Below, one piece after another: positions 1 to 5,362 of a stretch of DNA of 5,374 nucleotides. The stretch's first letter is position 1. Every line of letters begins with the position of its first letter. Position numbers and translations under genes: made by a program. This stretch comes from Opitutia bacterium. Its GTDB lineage: Bacteria > Verrucomicrobiota > Verrucomicrobiia > Opitutales > Opitutaceae. Below the pieces are notes generated by a model. That model saw only the letters and a program-made list of their open reading frames with translations. It ran no database searches and was not told the origin of the DNA. Where the stretch lies: the NCBI GenBank assembly GCA_003157575.1, contig PMKA01000251.1, positions 1 to 5,374 of the forward strand, given 5' to 3'.

Positions 1-357
1 GAATTTCTGGACCAACCACCGCGAACAAAACCAGATTGTCTCATTTGCTCGCCCGGATTGATCGCCCCGGCTGAGCATTCTGCTGAAGATCGGACAACAT
101 CCTTATCGCCTGCCGCTGATGACGCTTTATCGAGTTCTTCTAATCTGTCTGTCCCTAATTGGTTTTGCATGGATCTCGCTGTCTATCGTCGACATAGACG
201 AGCGTGCTGACGACAAGGCCGTCTATGGTCGGAAGGTTCGCTCACAAGCGCCCAGAGGGATGCGCTTTTGAAGACGCAGGTGGCAAAGGTGCCGTGCTAT
301 TACTTCCGCGGGATTGCCGCTTCGGCCCTTTAGGTTTTCACCAGACGTGCCAGACAT
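1..357. other. Leading stretch without a confident gene
   Basis: The first 60 bases are open in more than one frame. One frame ends with ...SFARPD and a TGA at 59-61, and could be the C-terminal end of a gene lying to the left. Another ends at 72-74. Neither can be preferred from composition. Beyond the weak 50-codon frame at 119-271, the region 272-357 holds no convincing gene. I see no clear promoter, terminator or RNA gene. A TGA at 359-361 in the frame of the small ORF overlaps the GTG start of the protease gene at 358. Confidence 0.4.
119..271 (+). CDS. Possible small single-pass membrane protein or gene remnant (weak)
   Basis: An open frame of 50 codons begins at an ATG. Residues 5-24 form a hydrophobic helix (RVLLICLSLIGFAWISLS), followed by an acidic, charged stretch (DIDERADDK) and a basic tail. 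This would place a short protein in the membrane with a charged tail on one side. No ribosome binding site is visible ahead of the ATG, and the tail after about residue 36 looks less protein-like. From about 220 the neighbouring +1 frame reads as a plausible helix (LTSAQRDALLKTQVAKV) and runs to a stop at 331-333, so a frameshift may have broken an originally longer gene. I do not recognise a family. It may equally be chance coding upstream of the protease gene. Confidence 0.3.
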   Translation: MTLYRVLLICLSLIGFAWISLSIVDIDERADDKAVYGRKVRSQAPRGMRF

Positions 358-1620
358 GTGAACAGCGAGTCATCACCCCCAACGCCGGCTGCTCCACCGA
401 GAAGAATCCATCCTATTCGCTGGGGTTGGCTGGCCTTTCTGTTTTGGCCACTCGCCGCGCTTTCGGTGGATGACAACATGGGGATTTCAATCTGGGAGGT
501 TCCCGGATTCCTCCTTGCCGGTTTCGTGTTGATGCATGCTATCATTGGGATACACGAACTTGGTCATTGGCTCGCTGGGCGGATCGGCGGTTACCACCCC
601 ACAGCGTTCCTTGTGGGATCTGGGCCTAAGATTGGGCGCTTTAGGCAGGGAACTTGCGTCTACGCATGGTCACTTCTGCCGACGCATGGCCGGGTGTTGG
701 CAGTGCCTTCGGCTCGTTCGTGTTCGCTGTTTTGGCAAGCGCTATTCGTTCTTGGCGGCATTGCCGCCGAATTGTCTCTTGCCGCCGTGGTTTGGCTGAT
801 GATCCGTTCCGAGCCAACATGGAGCTGGGTGTGGGGTTCTCCATTCACTCGTTTCCTGTGTTTCACGGCTCTCCTATTTATATTCTATACAGTAGCGTCT
901 TCTCTTTTGCCTGCGACGCTGGATTTGGCCGGAGAGCGCATCCCGAATGACGGTCTCCAGTTGCTTCTACTGTGGAAAGGACGCCGGCAACTGCCCGAGA
1001 ATCGTAAACTGATCCTCGAAGGCGAAACTCTTGAACGGCTCACAAAGAGCGGAGCACAGGACCAAGCAGCAGCCTTCCTGAAGGAACTCTTGCTGAAATA
1101 CCCAAGAAATGCCTCCCTTCAACTTCTCTCGATGTACTGGCGTATGCGTCAGGGGGACCACGACGGCGCGCGACGCTCATTTGAAACTAGTCTTCAACAG
1201 GAGCCTGAGGGCTCGCCAAACCGTGTCCGACTGATCGACCAATACCTCAGCTTGTTGTTGGCGCAGGGCCCGGGGGAGCGGGCTGGTGAAGCGGATCGGT
1301 ATTCGTACGAGGCCCTCCTTCTCGCTCCAGACTCCATCACGCTTCGGGGGACCCGGGGGTCGGTATTGGCTGAATTGGGGCGCAACACGGAGGCTCGGAC
1401 GCTCCGCGACGACGTCCTCAACCATACCGACACCGACGTCGACCGAGCCTATTGCCACATTTATCTAGCATGGATCGACGCCCAGGAAGGGAAGAGGGCC
1501 GGTGCCCTAAATCACTTGAAGCGGTCGAAAGCGACCGGAGCTCCGATCGAAGTGATCCCAAGACTTGAGAAGAAGATCCGAGAACTCGTGGATTCACCCT
1601 TAGACACGAATGGGCACTAA
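358..1620 (+). CDS. M50-type (site-2 protease-like) membrane zinc metallopeptidase with TPR-like C-terminal domain
   Basis: A 420-residue protein likely to cut substrates within or near the membrane; its substrate is unknown. Residues 66-70 read HELGH, the HExxH zinc site of M50 peptidases, inside a hydrophobic helix (about 48-75). VGSGPKIGRF (86-95) and WSLLPTHGRV (104-112) match the GPK and LxPxGGYV stretches that follow the zinc helix in site-2 proteases. LLPATLD to NDG (183-199) matches the second motif NxxPxxxxDG; its aspartate, probably D198, would be the third zinc ligand, and the usual Asn is replaced by Ser. Hydrophobic helices lie at about 21-37, 48-65, 125-148 and 164-184. Residues about 230-395 are soluble paired helices; 325-356 and 363-392 read as TPR-like repeats, perhaps for binding a partner. 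The start is GTG, because an in-frame stop at 331-333 leaves no earlier start; no strong ribosome site precedes it. ATG at 478 is a poorer alternative that would lose the first helix. Confidence 0.85.
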   Translation: MNSESSPPTPAAPPRRIHPIRWGWLAFLFWPLAALSVDDNMGISIWEVPGFLLAGFVLMHAIIGIHELGHWLAGRIGGYHPTAFLVGSGPKIGRFRQGTCVYAWSLLPTHGRVLAVPSARSCSLFWQALFVLGGIAAELSLAAVVWLMIRSEPTWSWVWGSPFTRFLCFTALLFIFYTVASSLLPATLDLAGERIPNDGLQLLLLWKGRRQLPENRKLILEGETLERLTKSGAQDQAAAFLKELLLKYPRNASLQLLSMYWRMRQGDHDGARRSFETSLQQEPEGSPNRVRLIDQYLSLLLAQGPGERAGEADRYSYEALLLAPDSITLRGTRGSVLAELGRNTEARTLRDDVLNHTDTDVDRAYCHIYLAWIDAQEGKRAGALNHLKRSKATGAPIEVIPRLEKKIRELVDSPLDTNGH

Positions 1621-1673
1621 CGCTTTGGGTACAACAAACTTCCCGTAACGTTGCACCGGAGGTTGGATAGCTT

Positions 1674-1681
1674 GGGAGAGG
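1674..1681 (+). promoter_or_regulatory. Likely ribosome binding site of the 1692 gene
   Basis: The purine run GGGAGAGG ends 10 bases before the ATG at 1692. This is the reason for preferring that start over the internal ATG at 1740. A second purine run, GGAGG at 1658-1662, is too far from either start. Confidence 0.45.
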
Positions 1682-1691
1682 CCGGCGCAGG

Positions 1692-2417
1692 ATGTTCTAT
1701 GCAGACGTGGCTGCTGGATGTTGTCAGACGTGGGGTGCCATGGAAACGCTAATCACCCCTGCTTCTGTTGATGTTGTTCGAGATTTCGTGAAAGAGGCTA
1801 TATGCTCGCAAACCCTCATTCCATTCCACCTCGCCGAGTTCTTCACGACCTTCCCCAAATGGCTTCAGGAGCAAACGGGGAGCGCGAAATTGGGGCAGGA
1901 AGGGTTCAGAAACCTCTTGAAACGTTCGTTTGCGATAATCGAAGGCGAATGTCCCGGCCTCCGGATTCGCTTGCGCGACAATCTCTATGGAATTGACCTC
2001 GCGATTTCCGGAACTGCCGAGTGGGCAGATGTCCTGAGTTACGCCCACGGAACAGGCGCACAAGAGGCAGCGAGAGCGCTATCGCCGCCGGCCGCCGAGC
2101 TCCTTGAGCGAGCGGAGTCCGGAGAACTAACCACGCAATTCCGCTCTGAACTCAGTGTGCGTCATCGCATCAGGCTTTTTGGCTACTTTTCGAGCTTTGC
2201 CGAGATCATCGAAGAGATCTCCGTCAAACGCGGCATTGTAATCAAGATGGAGGAAGAGGGTGAGAAATATCCGCCGCAAAAACACCGGATGAAATTCATA
2301 ATCCTCTCACAGCACGATCCCGAGGCTCCGCCAGTCGGCTACAATCCAATTGCCCCCACCGTTGCGGGAAAACTCCCCCCGCGTCGGGATTTTGTCCGAT
2401 GGTTCTTCCAGATGTAA
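1692..2417 (+). CDS. Uncharacterised soluble protein, possible N-terminal winged-helix-like domain
   Basis: A 241-residue protein that I do not recognise. There is no signal peptide or membrane helix, so it should be cytoplasmic. Residues about 27-103 alternate helices and a terminal beta pair: helices at 27-38, 45-60 and 68-79, then strands around RIRLRD and NLYGIDLAI. This order resembles a winged helix or OST-HTH-like fold, but that is a shape-based guess. A linker rich in Ala, Pro and Glu (109-150) leads to a second part with an amphipathic segment (RLFGYFSSFAEIIEEISVKRG, in two pieces around 161-181), a charged loop and a beta strand (KFIILSQ). The end is aromatic and basic (RRDFVRWFFQM). 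The first 16 residues contain two adjacent Cys and look unlike the rest; starting at ATG 1740 gives 225 residues. It lies 71 bases after the protease gene on the same strand, so the two may share a transcript. Confidence 0.7.
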   Translation: MFYADVAAGCCQTWGAMETLITPASVDVVRDFVKEAICSQTLIPFHLAEFFTTFPKWLQEQTGSAKLGQEGFRNLLKRSFAIIEGECPGLRIRLRDNLYGIDLAISGTAEWADVLSYAHGTGAQEAARALSPPAAELLERAESGELTTQFRSELSVRHRIRLFGYFSSFAEIIEEISVKRGIVIKMEEEGEKYPPQKHRMKFIILSQHDPEAPPVGYNPIAPTVAGKLPPRRDFVRWFFQM

Positions 2418-2606
2418 CCGCCGAGTAGGAAGCCGTCGGATTCTGGCGGGCAGGAAGTCACCTTTTCTTCGGTGGATCTTCTTCCGCTATTCCAAAGAGA
2501 ACTGTCTTCTTCCGTGGGTGGTTTTTCTTCCCCCCGGAACCGAAGTCGCGGGTTGACGGCGGCAATGTCGTGAGCCGGAACGGTGGTCTCGATTGGATGT
2601 GCGGCG
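2418..2606. other. Gene-free junction region between host genes and the insertion sequence
   Basis: No frame here looks coding on either strand; the antisense frames that cross it are low in recognisable sequence. The left end of the IS21-type element should lie within it, because the gene upstream appears complete at 2417 and the first element gene begins near 2583-2607. I could not fix the exact terminus: no terminal inverted repeat can be matched, since the right end of the element is absent. CCGCC at 2418-2422 can pair with GGCGG at 2445-2449, but the loop is long and no T-run follows, so it is not a convincing terminator. Confidence 0.5.
2463..2532 (+). repeat. Pyrimidine-rich tract with four TTCTTC motifs
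   Basis: TTCTTC occurs at 2465, 2479, 2507 and 2525. The longer form TCTTCTTCCG is exactly repeated at 2477-2486 and 2505-2514, 28 bases apart, and two copies are followed by a G-rich GTGG element (2472-2475 and 2517-2520). IS21-family ends are known to contain several short repeated transposase binding sites inside the terminus, so these may be such sites, but simple-sequence bias could also explain them. Confidence 0.4.
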
Positions 2607-3143
2607 ATGCATCCCCAGGGATCGTGCAAGTGCCTGCATTGCGGTGAGTTTTTTGAGCCCGACGCGCGCAACCGCGGACGGCAGCGGTATTGCCGCAAGG
2701 AGCCCTGCCAGGCGGCCAGCAAGTCGGCGAGCCAGCGGACCTGGCTGAGGAAGCCGGGCAACGAAGATTACTTCCGCGGGGCGGACAACGCCGCGCGGGC
2801 GCGAGCGTGGCAGGCGGGGCATCCTGGCTACTGGAAGCAGCGGCGTCGGAAGAGGCCGGTTGTCTTACAAGAAGCCTCAAATGGACAACCCGTTGGTGGG
2901 TCGAAGGTACCCGCCACGGACGAACGCGTTGTCTTACAAGATCTCTTCCAATCGCAACCACCGGTGGTCGTGGGACTAATCGCGCATCTCACCGGATCGG
3001 TCTTACAAGAGGACATCGCAGCGATGACGCGCACGCTGCATTCCCGCGGGCGGGCCGTGTTGGGCATCGACGTTCCCCGGCCCGACTATGCAAAAACATC
3101 TCATCGTTTCGGATCGGGTGCGGCGCACGCCGCCCCAGTTTAG
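2607..3143 (+). CDS. Zinc-ribbon accessory protein of an IS21-type element
   Basis: A 178-residue protein from ATG 2607. Cysteines 9, 12, 29 and 34 (CLHC ... YCRKEPC) form a four-Cys zinc site; an extra Cys lies at position 7. The next segment (about 35-80) is basic and aromatic, ending in WQAGHPGYWKQRRRKR, which would suit nucleic acid binding. From memory, short proteins with this CxxC...YCxxxxC plus HPxYW pattern occur directly upstream of IS21-like transposases; their role is not established to my knowledge. The C-terminal half holds three Val-Leu-Gln-(Glu/Asp) motifs at 86-89, 109-112 and 132-135, exactly 23 residues apart, the last two flanking VVVGLIAHLTG. GTG 2583 is an alternative start adding eight residues. 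The gene end overlaps the next gene by 56 bases in another frame. DNA recognition for the transposase or self-regulation is my inference. Confidence 0.75.
   Translation: MHPQGSCKCLHCGEFFEPDARNRGRQRYCRKEPCQAASKSASQRTWLRKPGNEDYFRGADNAARARAWQAGHPGYWKQRRRKRPVVLQEASNGQPVGGSKVPATDERVVLQDLFQSQPPVVVGLIAHLTGSVLQEDIAAMTRTLHSRGRAVLGIDVPRPDYAKTSHRFGSGAAHAAPV
2862..3010 (+). repeat. Three copies of GTCTTACAAGA at exact 69-base spacing
   Basis: The 11-mer starts at 2862, 2931 and 3000. The first two copies extend to a shared 14-mer, GTTGTCTTACAAGA (2859-2872 and 2928-2941). TCTT and AAGA are inverted arms around a two-base centre, so each copy is a near-palindrome. In frame each reads GTC TTA CAA GA(A/T/G), encoding Val-Leu-Gln-(Glu/Asp). 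The rest of each 69-base unit is not recognisably similar. Confidence 0.9.
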
Positions 3144-3396
3144 TTGGGTGGACCAGCGATTGGTCCGCGGGAACCATCTGATGAAAGCCTGCGCCCCGGC
3201 CTGGGCGTTGTACCTGGTGCTGGTCACCGTTGGCGACCAGCAGGGGCTCAGTTACTACTCCGACCGCACGCTCGCGCGGCTGCTTTCGCTCAGTGAGGAG
3301 GCCATTGCCGAGGCGCGCCGGCAGCTGGTGGCCGCGCAGGTGATCGCGTACGAGGCGCCGCTGTATCAGGTGCTCGGACTGGAGGTGTCGCCATGA
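3088..3396 (+). CDS. Small winged-helix-like accessory protein of an IS21-type element
   Basis: A 102-residue protein. After a basic N-terminus comes PPQFSWVDQRLVRGNHL (about 15-31), then a helix-rich stretch (ALYLVLVTVGD), a YYSDRTLARLLSLSEEAIAEARRQL segment (about 56-79) that fits a helix-turn-helix, and a final VIAYEAPLYQVL beta wing. From memory, proteins with this PxQFSWxDxRLVR ... QGLSYYxDxxLxRxLS ... IAYxxPLYQVL pattern sit just ahead of istA in an extended IS21 clade. Its role is not established to my knowledge; binding DNA at the element ends or repressing the operon is inference. The ATG has no evident ribosome site, and the gene starts inside the end of the zinc-ribbon gene (56-base overlap), so translation is probably coupled. 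Its stop overlaps the istA start as ATGA. Confidence 0.75.
   Translation: MQKHLIVSDRVRRTPPQFSWVDQRLVRGNHLMKACAPAWALYLVLVTVGDQQGLSYYSDRTLARLLSLSEEAIAEARRQLVAAQVIAYEAPLYQVLGLEVSP
3381..3396 (+). promoter_or_regulatory. Strong ribosome binding site and ATGA coupling at the istA start
   Basis: GGAGG at 3381-3385 lies seven bases ahead of the ATG at 3393. The TGA of the preceding gene (3394-3396) overlaps that ATG. This fixes the istA start and suggests that istA is translated both by its own site and by ribosomes finishing the upstream gene. Confidence 0.8.
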
Positions 3397-4853
3397 TCGG
3401 CTACGACACCTTTTGCCAGATACGACAGGCGCAGGCGGCGGGCCGCACGCCGCCGCAAATCGCCCAGGAGTTGGGCCTGCACACCCAGACCGTGCGGCTG
3501 TGGCTCTCGCGCGAACGCTACGAGCGCAGCGCGGCGGCGCAACGGCCGCGCCCGAGCAAACTCGACGCCCACAAGGGCGCGCTCGTGCGCTGGCTCGACG
3601 GCCACCCGTTCACCGCGATGCAGCTGTTCCACAAGCTGCGCGAACAGGGCTACACGGGCGGCTACTCGATCCTCAAGGACTACGTGCGCCAGATCCGTCC
3701 GCCCAAGACCGCGGCGTTCCTGACCCTCACGTTTGCTCCGGGGCAGTGCGCCCAGGTCGATTGGGGCAGCTATGGGGCGGTGGAGGTCGAGGGCACCCGG
3801 CGGGCACTGAGCTTCTTCGTCATGGTCCTGGCCCACAGCCGGTGGATGTACGTCGAGTTTACCCTCGGTCAATCCCAGGAATGGTGGCTGGGTTGCCACC
3901 AGCGCGCCTTCGAGAAACTCGGCGGGGTCCCGCATGAGGTCATGGTGGACAACTGCAAGACCGCGGTGCTTGCACATGCCCCGCGAGCGGAGCCGGTGTT
4001 CAACGCGCACTACATGGACTTCGCCCGGCACCACGGCTTCCGCATCAAGGCCTGCGGGCCGCGCCATCCCCAATCGAAGGGGATCGTCGAAAACGCGGTC
4101 GCCTATGTGAAGCGAAGTTTTCTTTTGGGGCGCGAGATCGGCGCCTTTGCGCAGCTGGCGCCCGCGGTCCGCCTATGGCTGGAGACGGTGGCCAACGTGC
4201 GGCTCCACGCCGAGACCCGCGTGCGCCCCATCGACCGGCTCGCCGAGGAGCGGCCGCACCTCCTGCCGCTGCATCCCCAGCCCTATCCGGCGGTGCAAAC
4301 CCGTCCGGTGCGCGTCTCGCGCCGTTGCCGCGTCACGGTCGACACCAATCGCTACTCGGTGCCGATGCGCCACGCAGGCGCCTTGCTCACGCTGCAGTTG
4401 TCCAGCGATTATGTCCGGCTCTACGCCGACACCACGCTGGTGGCCGAGCACGTCCGCAGTTACGCCCGACGGGCCGATCTCGACCACCCCGATCACCGGC
4501 GTGAGTTGGAGGAGCGCCGCCGCGGCGGCGAGCGCGAACGACTCCTGTTGCGCTTCCTTGAACTCTCCCCGGCCGCCGGCCCCTACCATCGCGGCCTGCA
4601 GGAACGCCGGATGAACGCCGGTCATCATCTCGCACGCATCCTCGCGCTGGTGCCCGCGTACGGCGCGTCGGCCGTGGGCGCGGCGATCGAAAACGCTCAC
4701 CAACTCGGCGCCTACGCCAGCGACTACATCCTCAACCTGCTCGAACAACGCGCCCGCCGGCTCCCCGAGGCCGGGCCGTTGCACCTGACCCGCGCCACCG
4801 AAGCGCTGCAGCTCGAGTTGCCCGCTCCCGACCTCAGCCCCTACCGCCCATGA
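3393..4853 (+). CDS. istA: IS21-family DDE transposase IstA
   Basis: A 486-residue transposase that would bind the element ends and catalyse strand cutting and transfer. Residues about 16-40 (GRTPPQIAQELGLHTQTVRLWL) form an N-terminal helix-turn-helix for end recognition. The RNase H-like catalytic core carries the DDE triad: D123 in QVDWG, D186 in VMVDN and E233 in KGIVENAVAYVKR, with spacings of 63 and 47 residues typical of the family. The C-terminal part includes a small beta domain (VSRRCRVTVDTNRYSVPM, about 308-325) seen in IS21 and related integrases, then a long helical tail. The length is within the usual IS21 range, and there is no frameshift or early stop, so the enzyme itself looks active. 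It follows the accessory gene by an ATGA overlap and passes to istB in the same way. Confidence 0.95.
   Translation: MIGYDTFCQIRQAQAAGRTPPQIAQELGLHTQTVRLWLSRERYERSAAAQRPRPSKLDAHKGALVRWLDGHPFTAMQLFHKLREQGYTGGYSILKDYVRQIRPPKTAAFLTLTFAPGQCAQVDWGSYGAVEVEGTRRALSFFVMVLAHSRWMYVEFTLGQSQEWWLGCHQRAFEKLGGVPHEVMVDNCKTAVLAHAPRAEPVFNAHYMDFARHHGFRIKACGPRHPQSKGIVENAVAYVKRSFLLGREIGAFAQLAPAVRLWLETVANVRLHAETRVRPIDRLAEERPHLLPLHPQPYPAVQTRPVRVSRRCRVTVDTNRYSVPMRHAGALLTLQLSSDYVRLYADTTLVAEHVRSYARRADLDHPDHRRELEERRRGGERERLLLRFLELSPAAGPYHRGLQERRMNAGHHLARILALVPAYGASAVGAAIENAHQLGAYASDYILNLLEQRARRLPEAGPLHLTRATEALQLELPAPDLSPYRP
4850..4853 (+). promoter_or_regulatory. ATGA stop-start overlap coupling istA to istB
   Basis: The istB ATG (4850-4852) overlaps the istA TGA (4851-4853). 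The 20 bases upstream are pyrimidine-rich with no purine ribosome site, so istB is probably translated by reinitiation of ribosomes leaving istA. This would keep IstB tied to IstA production. Confidence 0.8.
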
Positions 4854-5362
4854 CCAACGCCCTCAACTTCGAGGACCAACTCAAATACCTCAACCTGGCC
4901 TACAGCCTTCGGCATCATCGCGAGCTCACGGCCGAGGCCGCCACCCAGCGCTGGTCCCACGCCGAGTTCCTGCGCCGCTTCATCGAGGCCGAGACGCTCG
5001 AGCGCCAGCAACGCGCCCGGGAGCGGCGCATCAAAGCCGCCCGCTTCCCGGTGTGCAAAACCCTCGATCAGTTCCAGTGGGACTGGCCCAAGAAAATCAA
5101 CGAGGCGCAGATCCGCCATCTGTTCGAACTGCGCTTCGTGACCGAGCACACCAATGCCGTCTTCTGCGGCGGGGTCGGGCTGGGTAAGACCCACCTCGCC
5201 ACCGCCCTCGGCTACGCCGCCGCGCAAGACGGCCACGCCGTGCTCTTCACGACCGCGATTGATGCCATCAACGCCTTGGTGGCCGCCCAAGCCACTCATC
5301 GCCTCCAAGCTGAGTTGAAGAAGTACCTGGCTCCGGCGCTGCTGATCCTCGACTCATGTTGA
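4850..5362 (+). pseudogene. istB: IstB-like AAA+ ATPase helper, truncated after Walker B
   Basis: IstB is the ATPase that assembles on target DNA and activates IstA. The N-terminal helical domain (1-95) contains YLNLAYSLRHHRELTAEAA in pieces and the basic QQRARERRIKAARFP segment typical of the family. Walker A is GGVGLGKTH at 107-115, with K113 and T114 as nucleotide-binding residues. Walker B begins at LLILD (164-168), where the next residue should be the catalytic Glu of the usual DE pair. Instead the frame reads Ser-Cys-stop. Full IstB proteins have about 245-265 residues; this one has 170, and so lacks the Walker B glutamate, sensor residues and arginine finger. ATP hydrolysis should be lost. 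The break is a sequence junction at about 5353, not a point mutation, because the following bases no longer match any istB reading. Confidence 0.85.

Larger units (their letters stand above)
2583..5356 (+). mobile_element. IS21-family insertion sequence with two accessory genes, right part missing
   Basis: The element has the order zinc-ribbon protein, winged-helix-like protein, istA, istB, all on the + strand. Each gene overlaps the next. It is much richer in GC than the upstream genes, and G or C dominates third codon positions in istA. The left terminus lies somewhere in 2418-2606. The right side is lost: istB breaks off after about 5353, and the right inverted repeat with its CA end is not in the window. 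IstA looks intact, but IstB lacks its C-terminal third, so this copy is probably not autonomous. It could still be mobilised if a related complete element in the same cell supplies IstB and if both termini survive, which cannot be judged here. Coordinates given are the minimum supported by genes. Confidence 0.85.

Noticed and set aside
269..271. TGA read through as selenocysteine or tryptophan, joining 119-271 to 272-361
   Set aside because: The sequence after the TGA is Arg-rich and not protein-like, no hairpin is evident, and all other genes use TGA as a normal stop.
204..473. + strand frame of 89 codons overlapping the protease start
   Set aside because: More than a third of it overlaps the membrane protease in another frame, and no family pattern is visible. 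A CxxC (TCQTCE) occurs but without other support.
2418..2450. Rho-independent terminator after the 1692 gene
   Set aside because: The five-base stem has a loop of more than 20 bases and no T-run directly after it.
2458..2961. Antisense frames over the zinc-ribbon gene and junction region
   Set aside because: Arg, Pro and Ser-rich, several alternative overlapping frames, no motif; the + strand has a convincing zinc site instead.
2862..3010. Three evenly spaced repeats considered as a CRISPR array
   Set aside because: The repeats are only 11 bases, the 58-base spacers are coding sequence in one continuous frame, and there are no cas genes.
3366..4073. Long antisense frame of 235 codons opposite istA
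   Set aside because: It mirrors the GC-rich codon pattern of istA, has no recognisable domain, and lies wholly opposite a clear DDE transposase.
4173..4784. Antisense frame of 203 codons opposite the istA C-terminus
   Set aside because: Shadow frame; low-complexity Gly, Ala and Arg content typical of the reverse of a GC-rich gene, with no start signal.
4841..5308. Antisense frame of 155 codons opposite istB
   Set aside because: Opposite a strand with a clear Walker A motif and IstB N-terminal domain; its Gly/Glu-rich translation is a reverse-strand artefact.
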